A stretch of DNA of 64,000 bases. It comes from Photorhabdus sp. CRCIA-P01. Its GTDB lineage: Bacteria > Pseudomonadota > Gammaproteobacteria > Enterobacterales > Enterobacteriaceae. Positions 11,359 to 19,907 of the stretch are shown one piece after another (within the stretch, counting starts at the first letter, position 1; each line of letters opens with the position of its first letter). The DNA lies in contig NZ_NMQR01000014.1 of the NCBI RefSeq assembly GCF_003545805.1, positions 39,680 through 103,679 of the forward strand, read 5' to 3'. Under the pieces are notes generated by a model. It was given only the letters and a program-made list of their open reading frames with translations, was not told the origin of the DNA and did no database searches. The translations under genes were made by a program, and so were the position numbers.

Positions 11359-11399
11359 TGGCATACATATTGATAAACGCCTATTTTGTATGCCATAAT
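11359..11399 (+). promoter_or_regulatory. Promoter and operator of the toxin-antitoxin pair
   Basis: A perfect 9-base inverted repeat, TGGCATACA (11359-11367) and TGTATGCCA (11387-11395), brackets a likely promoter TTGATA (11370-11375), 18 bases, CATAAT (11394-11399). The second arm overlaps the -10. This is what is expected for autorepression by a ribbon-helix-helix antitoxin or antitoxin-toxin complex. The inverted repeat is visible directly; its binding partner is inferred. Confidence 0.6.
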
Positions 11400-11438
11400 G
11401 GCACCATGTTTATATAGACTAAAAGTGTAGGTGAAATC

Positions 11439-11732
11439 ATGGCTACTAATACAGAACGCAAAGAGACCCGTTTAGTTGCAAGAGCCTCCTCAGAGATTCA
11501 AGAGATCATACAAAGGGCGGCTGATTACTCCGGCGCAACACTTTCACAGTTTCTTATTGAATCAGCAATGGAGAAAGCGCGTAACGTAATTGAACGGACT
11601 GAAACCTTACATCTTTCGATGGAGGGGGCTGATGCTTTGTTGGCAGCTTTGGAAAATCCGCCAAAAGCAAACTCTAAACTACTTAAAGCCGCTGAGTACT
11701 ATAAGGATAGGGTGAATGTCCGTAATCATTGA
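11439..11732 (+). CDS. DUF1778 ribbon-helix-helix antitoxin (TacA/AtaR-like)
   Basis: A 97-aa antitoxin that should bind the operator upstream and neutralise the acetyltransferase encoded next. The N-terminal ribbon-helix-helix is ETRLVARASSEIQEIIQRAA followed by YSGATLSQFLIESA, characteristic of DUF1778. The C-terminal half (ALENPPKANSKLLKAAEYYK) resembles the toxin-wrapping tail of the TacA/AtaR family. It overlaps the toxin gene by 17 bases. The ribosome binding site is weak (GTAGGTGAAATC). Confidence 0.9.
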   Translation: MATNTERKETRLVARASSEIQEIIQRAADYSGATLSQFLIESAMEKARNVIERTETLHLSMEGADALLAALENPPKANSKLLKAAEYYKDRVNVRNH

Positions 11733-12231
11733 AGAAATCACTCAGCAGCATGGTCGTAGGGCGTTTGATTGCGGCGTCAGTGAATTAAATCAGTTTTTAC
11801 AACAGCAAGCTCGGCAGAAAACCGTAAAGCATATTTCAAAAACTTATGTGGCCTGCCGAGATTCCGTGCCCATGACTATTATCGGATATCACACACTTAC
11901 CGGATATTCAGTGACAACTCCGCTTGCCCACAGGGATTACAAAAAATATCCTCATCCACTTAGTGCGGTAAAATTGGCCCGACTTGCTGTGGATTGTTCA
12001 TACAAGAGGCAAAGGATAGGTGAACAGCTATTGATTGATGCCATTTATCGGACAGTGTTGGTCGCACAGCAAGTTTCAGCGATTGGGCTGTTTGTTGATC
12101 CTATGACTTCAGAGGTCATTCCGTTTTATCAGCAATATGGATTTTTGCCAGCCGATCCTAACGATAATTCACGCCTTGAAATGTGGCTACCCATCAAAAC
12201 TTGCATAGAAGTCAGGAGCACCCTAATATGA
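11716..12231 (+). CDS. GNAT acetyltransferase toxin (TacT/AtaT-like)
   Basis: A 171-aa GNAT N-acetyltransferase. Members of this family acetylate the amino group of aminoacyl-tRNAs and stop translation. Seen here: the N-terminal FDCGVSELNQFLQQQARQK, typical of DUF1778-linked GNATs; VKLARLAVDCSYKRQRIGEQL, the acetyl-CoA-binding strand and loop; and FYQQYGFLPADPN with the conserved catalytic Tyr region. It overlaps the antitoxin gene, as usual for such pairs. Which tRNA is modified cannot be told from sequence. Confidence 0.9.
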   Translation: MSVIIEEITQQHGRRAFDCGVSELNQFLQQQARQKTVKHISKTYVACRDSVPMTIIGYHTLTGYSVTTPLAHRDYKKYPHPLSAVKLARLAVDCSYKRQRIGEQLLIDAIYRTVLVAQQVSAIGLFVDPMTSEVIPFYQQYGFLPADPNDNSRLEMWLPIKTCIEVRSTLI

Positions 12232-12314
12232 GTACTCGATTGAAAAATAATAAATTCCTATCAAATACAGAAATTGAAGAGTTTTATTTTTGGTCTGAGT
12301 TTAATACTCATTAA
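12228..12314 (+). CDS. Possible 28-aa peptide coupled to the GNAT gene
   Basis: A short frame starting MSTRLKNNKFLSNTEIEEFY overlaps the toxin stop codon as ATGA and has AGGAG 9 bases upstream, so it could be translated by coupling. It is polar and acidic-aromatic at the end, and I recognise nothing. It may be the remnant of a third gene rather than functional. Confidence 0.3.
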   Translation: MSTRLKNNKFLSNTEIEEFYFWSEFNTH

Positions 12315-12505
12315 CAGTGCTTTTATTTCATGCTGAATCAATCTGAAAGAGTGGCACTGGTAATATTAAAACTCGTATTTATTTCATAGAGGCAACTTGA
12401 AAGATAACGGGTATATTTATATTTCTCAAGCTATACCAATATTCAAAGCAAATCAGAATTGCCGCCTATAATATTAGCGGCAATCTTTGGAGAGTTATTA
12501 AAATG

Positions 12506-12928
12506 TTATTGCCAACTGACAGTAATTTCTCCGGTTTGACCTGCTATTGGCATAACGTTACCGTTTCCAACCTTTAAGGCGAAAAGGAACTGTTGTGCCG
12601 GACTTCTATTATTGAATGCGGCTGTCGACATTCTTCGCGTGCGTGATATATCTATGCAACTGCTGGTATCTCCCTGACAAAGATAAACCGATAAATTCTG
12701 AGGCCATCCAACAACGTTCCAAGTCCAAGATACATTGGTAATCTTTCCTGTTGCAGGAGGAGAACCGACAATAGGAACGTTAGCAGTTTCTAAGAAATTT
12801 TTGGAATACAGTGTGGGCAGAACAACTGAAGAGTGATAGCTTCCACTTGCCGCAGGTACTGTTTGTGAAAATATGGCTAACAATAGTGCACTACCAATTC
12901 CTAAGATTTTTTTTAATTTCATAGCCAT
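12506..12928 (-). CDS. FlhE-like secreted protein, orphan
   Basis: A 140-aa exported protein that resembles flagellar protein FlhE: a signal peptide (KKILGIGSALLLAIFSQTVPAAS), then LPTLYSKNFLETANVPI, ITNVSWTWNVVGWPQNLSVYL and a C-terminal IAGQTGEITVSW. The two cysteines in YLCQGDTSSC match the FlhE pair. FlhE is a periplasmic protein linked to flagellar export, normally encoded after flhA. No flagellar gene is near, so this is a stray paralogue. I choose the ATG at 12928 (MAMKLKK) because GGGG lies just upstream; the frame extends to 12988. Confidence 0.6.
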   Translation of the reverse strand: MAMKLKKILGIGSALLLAIFSQTVPAASGSYHSSVVLPTLYSKNFLETANVPIVGSPPATGKITNVSWTWNVVGWPQNLSVYLCQGDTSSCIDISRTRRMSTAAFNNRSPAQQFLFALKVGNGNVMPIAGQTGEITVSWQ

Positions 12929-13225
12929 TACCCCAATATCTGATAATTTTCTATTGCGAGAGCTTAGATATACATTTTGATCTCGCACCCTTTATCTCCG
13001 AATTCTTATAAAAGCCTGTACGCAATGCCAAAGTAGGCAGGAACAATTTGGGTGGATTATCTTCCAGATGCAATAGGCAATTTGAATTTATGTTAAGTAA
13101 ATCTGATATATTTTTACTGTTCGATGCTTTTGTCTGTTACTTAGACCGTAGTCTTTTACAAGGGGATCTTCCCATGATATAAAGCTTGCTAAACGATCAA
13201 ATGGAAGCCGTGACACGTTTAATGG

Positions 13226-13981
13226 ATGTCAAAAACGATGAATAAATCAGACATGACAATCACAACTTCCCCATGTCAGGAAGCCCTGATTTACATGGAA
13301 AATATTTGTCGATCTTATCGTATGGGGGAAAAATATTACCCAGTACTTGATAAAATATCATTCACCATTATGCGAGGACAAAGCTGCGCTATTGTCGGCG
13401 CTTCCGGTTCAGGTAAAAGTACTCTACTCAATATTCTTGGTTTACTGGATCAACCCACTTCTGGATATTTTCAGTTTAGTGGCGTTAATATAACAAATGT
13501 TACTCCTAATGAGCGGGCGAGAATAAGAAATCAGGAAATTGGTTTCGTGTTTCAGAGTTTCAATTTACTTCCCAAAATGCAGGCGTTGGATAATGTGGCG
13601 CTGCCATTGTTATATCGTGGATATTCTCGTTCTCTAGCTCGGCAGGAGGCGAAATACCAGCTTGAGTTGGTTGGTCTGGCTGGTCGTATTTACCATCGTC
13701 CCGCTGATCTCTCCGGGGGACAGCGGCAACGTGTTGCTATTGCCAGGGCTTTGGTCGGTAAGCCTTCTCTGATTCTGGCGGATGAACCGACAGGCAATCT
13801 CGATAGTGCTACAGCAAGTGATATTATGGCACTGCTGCTGTCATTGAACCGTGAGCAAGGTGTTACGCTCGTCATGGTTACACATGATGAAGTAATAGCC
13901 AAAAATATGCAGCGCTGTCTCTATGTTAATGACGGGCGGCTTTCCGAAACCGATCTGTGGCTGGATAGCCTCAATGCTTAA
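13226..13981 (+). CDS. MacB-type ABC exporter ATPase
   Basis: A 251-aa ATPase of the LolD/MacB class. Walker A is GASGSGKST, the signature is [15 protein letters not shown], and Walker B is [12 protein letters not shown], followed by the MVTHD switch. It has no membrane segment, so ATPase and permease are separate genes, unlike E. coli MacB. The permease starts inside its 3' end. It opens a four-gene operon (ATPase, permease, outer-membrane channel, adaptor) for a complete tripartite exporter. The start could be 13226 or the ATG at 13238. Confidence 0.92.
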   Translation: MSKTMNKSDMTITTSPCQEALIYMENICRSYRMGEKYYPVLDKISFTIMRGQSCAIVGASGSGKSTLLNILGLLDQPTSGYFQFSGVNITNVTPNERARIRNQEIGFVFQSFNLLPKMQALDNVALPLLYRGYSRSLARQEAKYQLELVGLAGRIYHRPADLSGGQRQRVAIARALVGKPSLILADEPTGNLDSATASDIMALLLSLNREQGVTLVMVTHDEVIAKNMQRCLYVNDGRLSETDLWLDSLNA

Positions 13982-15188
13982 GGTGAATTCTAGCCGCTAC
14001 GGTTTTTCCTTCGCGCAAGCCCTGCGTGAATCACTGGGTAGTCTGCGTCTGCTAGGAAGGCGCTCCTTGCTTGCTTTGCTTGGTATTGCAGTCGGATGTG
14101 CTTCCGTCATTGCACTTTTAAACATCGGTCATAATGCTGTTAATGAAGCTATCAGCACTTTTAAAAGTATGGGCAGCAATATTTTGGTTGCTCATTTTAG
14201 TTTTATTCCAGGTGCCGTTGTCAAACCCGCGCCATCTACACTGGATACTCAGGCATTGACTCGTACAATACCGACTATCACCCATGCTGCGCCCATCACG
14301 TTACACTCAACCCGTATACGCTTCCAAGGGCAAGGGATAAATACGAATATTACCGGTACATCCTCTGATCTGGCTGCGGTGCTGGATTTACAGATTGAGC
14401 AGGGACGTTTTCTATCGGACTATGATCGTCAAACGACCTATGCCGTGCTCGGAGCGGATATTGCCAAACAATTAAAAGTAGCCAATCAACCTATTCGAAT
14501 AGGTAGTCAATTGCAAATTGGGGAATATCTGTTTGAAGTTATAGGAATTCTCGCTGTTCAGGGACCGAACCCTTTACTCCCCGGCTCGATTGATAATTCG
14601 GTCATACTGCCTATTGAAGCAATGCGGCGGTTGCGGCCTGCGCCAGAAATTGGAAGCGTCGTTACCAGAGCACGTGACACAACAACGCTAAACAGTGACG
14701 CGGTGTCGTTACGTGACTACCTTGTCTCATTATCAAAAGGTCGTCAGGTCGAAGTTGAGATCCCGAAACAATTGCTTGATGGATTGACGCGTCAAGCAAA
14801 AACATTTTCCTATTTGCTCGCGGGCTTAGGGGGAATTTCGTTGCTGGTGGGAGGTGTGGGCGTGATGAATGTCATGCTGATGAATGTTTCGGAACGCAGG
14901 CGTGAAATTGGTGTTCGTATGGCTTTGGGAGCTCGGCCTGTTGATATTGGTATGCTGTTTATGTTGGAGGCTGCCATTCTGGCAATTGCCGGTGCAATGG
15001 TTGGTTCATTGTTGGGGGTAGCGGCGGGATACCTATTTGTAAAATTTTCGGGCTGGGTATTTACGTTATCCCTATTCTCTTTGCCTCTGGGTATCGCTAG
15101 TTCATTAGTGATTGGTCTGTTTTTCGGTATCAATCCGGCATTAGCGGCTGCCAAATTACAACCTGTAGAGGCACTGCGTGATGATTAG
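13974..15188 (+). CDS. MacB-type ABC exporter permease
   Basis: A 404-aa permease of the MacB/FtsX fold. One helix near residues 25-50 (LLALLGIAVGCASVIALLNIG) is followed by a large periplasmic MacB_PCD domain and three C-terminal helices containing GGVGVMNVMLMNVSERRREIGVRMALGA. I start at the ATG at 13974 ([11 protein letters not shown]), overlapping the ATPase stop, rather than 51 bases earlier. Such permeases do not translocate through the inner membrane but drive substrate from the periplasm through a TolC channel. Confidence 0.92.
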   Translation: MLKVNSSRYGFSFAQALRESLGSLRLLGRRSLLALLGIAVGCASVIALLNIGHNAVNEAISTFKSMGSNILVAHFSFIPGAVVKPAPSTLDTQALTRTIPTITHAAPITLHSTRIRFQGQGINTNITGTSSDLAAVLDLQIEQGRFLSDYDRQTTYAVLGADIAKQLKVANQPIRIGSQLQIGEYLFEVIGILAVQGPNPLLPGSIDNSVILPIEAMRRLRPAPEIGSVVTRARDTTTLNSDAVSLRDYLVSLSKGRQVEVEIPKQLLDGLTRQAKTFSYLLAGLGGISLLVGGVGVMNVMLMNVSERRREIGVRMALGARPVDIGMLFMLEAAILAIAGAMVGSLLGVAAGYLFVKFSGWVFTLSLFSLPLGIASSLVIGLFFGINPALAAAKLQPVEALRDD

Positions 15189-16659
15189 CCAAGTTTTTCA
15201 ACGTGCTATTGGCATCATCATTGCCCTGATAATAGCTGCATCTGTCAAACAAGCGTTAGCGGAGCAGTTGAATCCATCACAGGCAACCATGTCTGCAACG
15301 GATACAATTTCGCTTAATCAGCAAACTATTGGTCTGACACTCAGTGATGCAATCTATTTAGGGTTACGAAACAATCGTTCGATTCGCAGTGCTTATCTGG
15401 ATCGGATTGCGCAGAAATTCGATTTACGCGTTGCTGAAGATCGTTTTACGCCAAAATTGTTGATTAATAGCCGTTATGTCACTGCCCGTAATCAAAGCGA
15501 TCGCTATCGCCAGAGCGAGATTACACCCACATCTACGTTGCTTGGAGAATACGGTACTCGATTCAGTTTGTCTTGGACCAATCGGACGACATGGGCAGAC
15601 AACGCAGGTCGTAGCCGTAATGATGGTGTTTCATTCTCAGTTATTCAGCCCCTGTTGCGTGGTGCTGGCAAAGATGTGGCTACAGCACCTGTGCGTCTTG
15701 CTCAATTGATGGAGCAGACAAATCGTTTGAACCTAAAAGCGACGGTATCCCAGACTATCAAGCAAGTTATTATGGCTTATCGTGAATTGTTGCGAGCTCA
15801 AGAACAATTACAAATCGCACGTGATGCTCTTGAACGTTCGCGTCAACTGCTGGAGGTTAACAAAGCTATGATTTCCGCAGGTAGAATGGCCGCTTTTGAG
15901 ATTGTCCAGACGGAGGCTGATGTTGCAATGCAGGAGTTGGCTGCGGAGGAAGCTGCTAATCAATTGGATAGGAGTCGTTTAGAATTGCTGCGATTGCTCG
16001 CTTTAGACTTACAAACTCAGATAAAGGCTACTGACAGATTGGAAGCTAAACGCGTAGATATTAACCTGCTCCAGGCGCAACATTTGGCACAAGAGCAACA
16101 GCCATCGTATCTCACTCAATTGATTACGGCGGAGCAGGCTGCAATTAACCTGACAGTTGCCCGTAACGAACGTTTATGGGATGTCTCTTTAGTTGGTGGT
16201 GCCAGTCAGGTACGTGATCGAACAGGGTCAAACCATTCTCGTAATTGGGAAAATTACGCCGGTGTTCAGGTAGAGATACCCATTGGCGATTTGAGTCGGC
16301 GTCAGGCGGAAGTGCGGGCGCGGGTTGATGTTCAGAACCAGGACATTCGTCTTGATGAGGCAAAACAGTCACTGGAACGTGATGTGGGTAATGCGGTACG
16401 CGATATTGGTACGCGTTGGCGTCAATATGAGATCGCACAGCGTGCCAGGGATCTATCCCTGCGCAAGCTGGAGATTGAACGTGAAAAATTGACGGTGGGC
16501 CGCTCCAGTAACTTTCAAGTCTTGAGTTTTGAAACTGATTTGCGTAATGCGGAGAATGTTCGTCTCAATGCGTTGATCACCTACTTAAATGCACAAGCGG
16601 AGTTGGACGAAACATTGGGTACTACATTAGGGAGTTGGGACATTGCACTTAACGACTAA
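15178..16659 (+). CDS. TolC-like outer membrane efflux protein
   Basis: A 493-aa outer membrane factor. An N-terminal signal (IIIALIIAASVKQALA) is followed by two OEP repeats rich in long helices, with LSDAIYLGLRNNRSIRSAYLD opening the first and FQVLSFETDLRNAENVRLNALITYLNA near the end. It provides the channel for the MacB-like exporter encoded just upstream, whose stop it overlaps. Start codons GTG 15178 and ATG 15181 are adjacent. A dedicated channel, rather than reliance on TolC, suggests the operon travels as a self-contained unit. Confidence 0.9.
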   Translation: MMISQVFQRAIGIIIALIIAASVKQALAEQLNPSQATMSATDTISLNQQTIGLTLSDAIYLGLRNNRSIRSAYLDRIAQKFDLRVAEDRFTPKLLINSRYVTARNQSDRYRQSEITPTSTLLGEYGTRFSLSWTNRTTWADNAGRSRNDGVSFSVIQPLLRGAGKDVATAPVRLAQLMEQTNRLNLKATVSQTIKQVIMAYRELLRAQEQLQIARDALERSRQLLEVNKAMISAGRMAAFEIVQTEADVAMQELAAEEAANQLDRSRLELLRLLALDLQTQIKATDRLEAKRVDINLLQAQHLAQEQQPSYLTQLITAEQAAINLTVARNERLWDVSLVGGASQVRDRTGSNHSRNWENYAGVQVEIPIGDLSRRQAEVRARVDVQNQDIRLDEAKQSLERDVGNAVRDIGTRWRQYEIAQRARDLSLRKLEIEREKLTVGRSSNFQVLSFETDLRNAENVRLNALITYLNAQAELDETLGTTLGSWDIALND

Positions 16660-17929
16660 GATCAGGGGAGTTGCCCGTTTCAGGTATAAGACTGGTTGGC
16701 TCGTGACACTTGCTGTTGTATTAGTCATTGGGGTTACCATTGCTTATGTTTTCCTCTCTTCTTCAACTGATACATCATCACCGCAACGGTGGGTGCATGT
16801 TGAACCTCAACGACTGGAAAATCGTCTTGGGTTAGTTGGCCGTATTCAGGCTGCAACCAGTTTGACGATTGCCGCGCCATTTGATGGTGTTATTGCTGAG
16901 GTGATGGTAACCGAAGGCCAGCGCGTTAAGCGTGGGCAACCCCTGTTGAGCCTTGATACGACACAGTTGGACATTCAGTTGCGGCAGGCGCTCACGGAAC
17001 TGTTGAAAGCCCAAAAAGCCGTACAAGATTTGGTGGGATGGGAGAACAGTCAGGATGTCGCTAGGGTACGTAGAGCTTTAACCAATGCTCAGTTAAGTTT
17101 GAGCGATACCGAACGTAAGCTAATCGATACCCGGGCTTTGTTCGAGCGTGGCATTGTTCCCCGTATGGAGATTGATACACTGGAGCAACAGGTCAGAGTT
17201 CAACAGCTCGATCTTGCCGCCGCTAAGGCGGAACTGAGTGTTGTCCTCGAGAAAGGCACCGGGGAGAATCGCCAGATTGCTGATATGGAATTAGCTAATG
17301 CCCAATCGCGTTATCAGGCGCTTGAGACCCAGCAAGCCCAACGTGAATTGGTTTCTCCTTTTGATGGCATTGTTATTCGCCCACAGGTATCGGAATCAGA
17401 TAAGGAGTTATTTATTCAAAAGGGGACTCGTGTCACTCAGGGAACACCTCTGTTAGGGGTAATCAATTTGGAACAAATCCAGGCGGTAGCGCGTATTGAA
17501 GAGGCTGACCTTTATCAAGTGTATGAAGGAATGCCGGTTGAGATCACCGGTGATGGTTTTGCCGGGCTATCTCTACGGGGGCAAATTAAGACAATTGGTG
17601 TACAGGGGAGTTCAAAGGAGATGCAGGGAGCGGGTGTAACCTATGATCTATTAGTGGCGATTGATCCTCTTATTCCCGAACAGCGGCAGCGTATCCGGCT
17701 GAGTATGAGTGCGAAATTGGCTATTGTCACGTATCGCAATGAGCGTGGATTGGCCGTGCCAGCCGAGGCATTACATACCGGCCCTGATGGACGAATTTTC
17801 ATCACCTATCGCCGTGAATTAAACGCACAAACACAGCAGATTATGGTGACACCGGGGCATGCCGTTCCTCAAGGTGTGGAGGTGATCGGGTTAGAGGCTG
17901 GCTATGTTGAAGTTCCTGCGCGGAAGTAA
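16643..17929 (+). CDS. RND/HlyD-type periplasmic adaptor
   Basis: A 428-aa membrane fusion protein with one N-terminal helix (WLVTLAVVLVIGVTIAYVFL), a biotinyl-lipoyl-like domain split around a coiled coil (residues 70-240, with EVMVTEGQRVKRGQPLLSLD and LVSPFDGIVIRPQV), then beta-barrel domains. It links the ABC permease to the outer-membrane channel. The likely start is TTG at 16643, overlapping the channel gene, with AGGGAG 9 bases before it; no ATG or GTG start precedes the membrane helix. Confidence 0.9.
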   Translation: MHLTTKIRGVARFRYKTGWLVTLAVVLVIGVTIAYVFLSSSTDTSSPQRWVHVEPQRLENRLGLVGRIQAATSLTIAAPFDGVIAEVMVTEGQRVKRGQPLLSLDTTQLDIQLRQALTELLKAQKAVQDLVGWENSQDVARVRRALTNAQLSLSDTERKLIDTRALFERGIVPRMEIDTLEQQVRVQQLDLAAAKAELSVVLEKGTGENRQIADMELANAQSRYQALETQQAQRELVSPFDGIVIRPQVSESDKELFIQKGTRVTQGTPLLGVINLEQIQAVARIEEADLYQVYEGMPVEITGDGFAGLSLRGQIKTIGVQGSSKEMQGAGVTYDLLVAIDPLIPEQRQRIRLSMSAKLAIVTYRNERGLAVPAEALHTGPDGRIFITYRRELNAQTQQIMVTPGHAVPQGVEVIGLEAGYVEVPARK

Positions 17930-18013
17930 CTGACTCAACCTCATTGATCTTTTGCGACACCCTCGCATTGAGCAAGAGTTCACGGTAGTTTTTTCTAATT
18001 TTGGTGCAATATC

Positions 18014-19798
18014 TCACCGTGAAAATTCGTATATTGGCAGTGCATTTGCCACAATATTTAAATTTTTCGAGTCTGCAATGACATTCGAAAATCGTGCTAA
18101 ATCAGATGACACATGTTCAATATCATCTACTGCAACCAATTTGTTGTTATATATGAAGCGGAAATTTCCTTTATTTTGATCAATCTGTAATGTCATTATT
18201 TCGCCGACAATTGCGTGCTCCTGTATGGCATTTTTGTTCGTTAGATCTTCACGGTAACCAGAGATGATGGAAATCCCAATCGGCCACGGGCGATTGTTAT
18301 GTAACAGATTGATTGCACGCAATACAGGCTGTCTGGAGACCATATCGCGGGGATAAACTCTATGTTGTTCAAGCAATTGCTGTTCAGACAATATTGAATT
18401 TAAAATCTCTGTAAGACGTTGCTGTAAATCGATATGGATCTCCATTGGGACAATCATGGTGAAAAAGGCGGACCATTTTGAAGAATGAACAGCATCTCCC
18501 GCTTGCGCCCATCCGACTTGAAATTGAGTATCATTTGATGTGTGAGCCAAATAGATAAACCAAGCGCATATAATGTGTTGAACGAGCTCAGTTGAAATAA
18601 GGGAGTTCTGATTGAGTACTGTTTTCCATTCAGACACATGCCAATTCGGTACTTTATCTATCGTTGCCCGTAATCTAAAAGGCAGCATTGGTGTTGAAAA
18701 ACGCGCTAGTCTTTTTTGCCAAAATAGCTCTTGTTCGGTAAGTCGTTCATGTATATCTGTTAGCGTCTTAATATCTGATCTTTCAATTGTGGGGAGTGGA
18801 TCACCAATTTCAAGTTTGCATTGATTGGCTAAGATGAGTGCATTTATTGGTTTGCCCCGGCTATCAACAAACGAAATACGTATATCTTCACTACTTGTGG
18901 CCATTAGCCAATGGTCCTCGTCAATACCCAACAATGTACCTGGTTTATGATCGGAACGTGTATACATCACCTGTAGTGTACCTATCGATACCAGGCGATC
19001 TCTCAGCAGAACTTTAGGTAATGTTAGTGGATTAGGATAGTAAGCTCCGAAAGTTAAAGATCTGACCAAAGATGACAATTCCTGAGCTTTTTTATTCCAC
19101 AATAGACAACCAGCAGCGTCTGGTCGGCGACGTCTCGAGAAAAAAATGCGGTTAGCAGGATCTTGCTGGCGGCGGGGTATGTCACCGTTCTCTAGGTTGT
19201 TTAATAGTTCGGTAAATCCTTCGGCAGCCGCCTGATAACATTTAAGATTCAATGAAAGTGCGGTGTCGGTATTTTTAATATCAACATGACGCCGCACAAC
19301 AATATCGCCACTATCGACCATGGATCCGATTAAATGCCAGGTAATAGCATACTGAGACTCACCGGTAAGGATCGCCCAAGAAGTGGCATGAGTGCCGGCA
19401 TAGCGTGGCAGAGGTGCGTCGTGGTAGTTGAAAGCACCTCGAGAGAACTGATTGATTAATAGAGCAGGGAGAATAACGGGATTGACTATGGAAAAAAGCC
19501 AGCATATTGACTGAGTTTTGGAGAGTGTCAGGAGATCTTCTAGTGCTTCAACACAGTGTATATTTTGAGAAGTTGCCCATTCAGAAAACAGAGATTCCGT
19601 GGGAAAAATAGCCACGATTATGTATCCGGCCGCTTGAAGTTGTTGGGTACAACGTATCGCAAGTGTTGTACCACCGATGACGACACAAGACCGATCTTCT
19701 CCAGTGGAGAGGTTTACAACTTTGCACTTTTCAATTTTTAATCTGTTATCGGTGCTATTTTTTTTCTCTTGCGTTGAAGAGGTGAATTCGCCGGGCAT
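18014..19798 (-). CDS. Formyltransferase fused to a half condensation domain
   Basis: A 594-aa protein. Residues 35-215 are a formyl-THF-dependent formyltransferase with the catalytic triad in place: N124 and H126 in FNYHDAPLPRYAG, D162 in MVDSGD. Residues 220-320 resemble the Fmt C-terminal domain. Residues 345-594 start with TEQELFWQKRLARFSTPMLPF and look like the C-terminal half of an NRPS condensation domain; the catalytic HHxxxDG half is missing. This F-C* order is known at the start of NRPSs that formylate the first amino acid. It is the third gene of a minus-strand run after NRPS and MFS genes. Its substrate is probably the aminoacyl group on that NRPS (inference). Confidence 0.75.
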   Translation of the reverse strand: MPGEFTSSTQEKKNSTDNRLKIEKCKVVNLSTGEDRSCVVIGGTTLAIRCTQQLQAAGYIIVAIFPTESLFSEWATSQNIHCVEALEDLLTLSKTQSICWLFSIVNPVILPALLINQFSRGAFNYHDAPLPRYAGTHATSWAILTGESQYAITWHLIGSMVDSGDIVVRRHVDIKNTDTALSLNLKCYQAAAEGFTELLNNLENGDIPRRQQDPANRIFFSRRRRPDAAGCLLWNKKAQELSSLVRSLTFGAYYPNPLTLPKVLLRDRLVSIGTLQVMYTRSDHKPGTLLGIDEDHWLMATSSEDIRISFVDSRGKPINALILANQCKLEIGDPLPTIERSDIKTLTDIHERLTEQELFWQKRLARFSTPMLPFRLRATIDKVPNWHVSEWKTVLNQNSLISTELVQHIICAWFIYLAHTSNDTQFQVGWAQAGDAVHSSKWSAFFTMIVPMEIHIDLQQRLTEILNSILSEQQLLEQHRVYPRDMVSRQPVLRAINLLHNNRPWPIGISIISGYREDLTNKNAIQEHAIVGEIMTLQIDQNKGNFRFIYNNKLVAVDDIEHVSSDLARFSNVIADSKNLNIVANALPIYEFSR

Positions 19799-19907
19799 GT
19801 TATCCCCTTTATCATTATTGAGTGAAGGGATTTGTTTGAGAGTAAGTAAAGTTCATAGGCTTAGTTGCCTTGAACTGCATTTAAACACAAACAAACCCCG
19901 ATATTGC

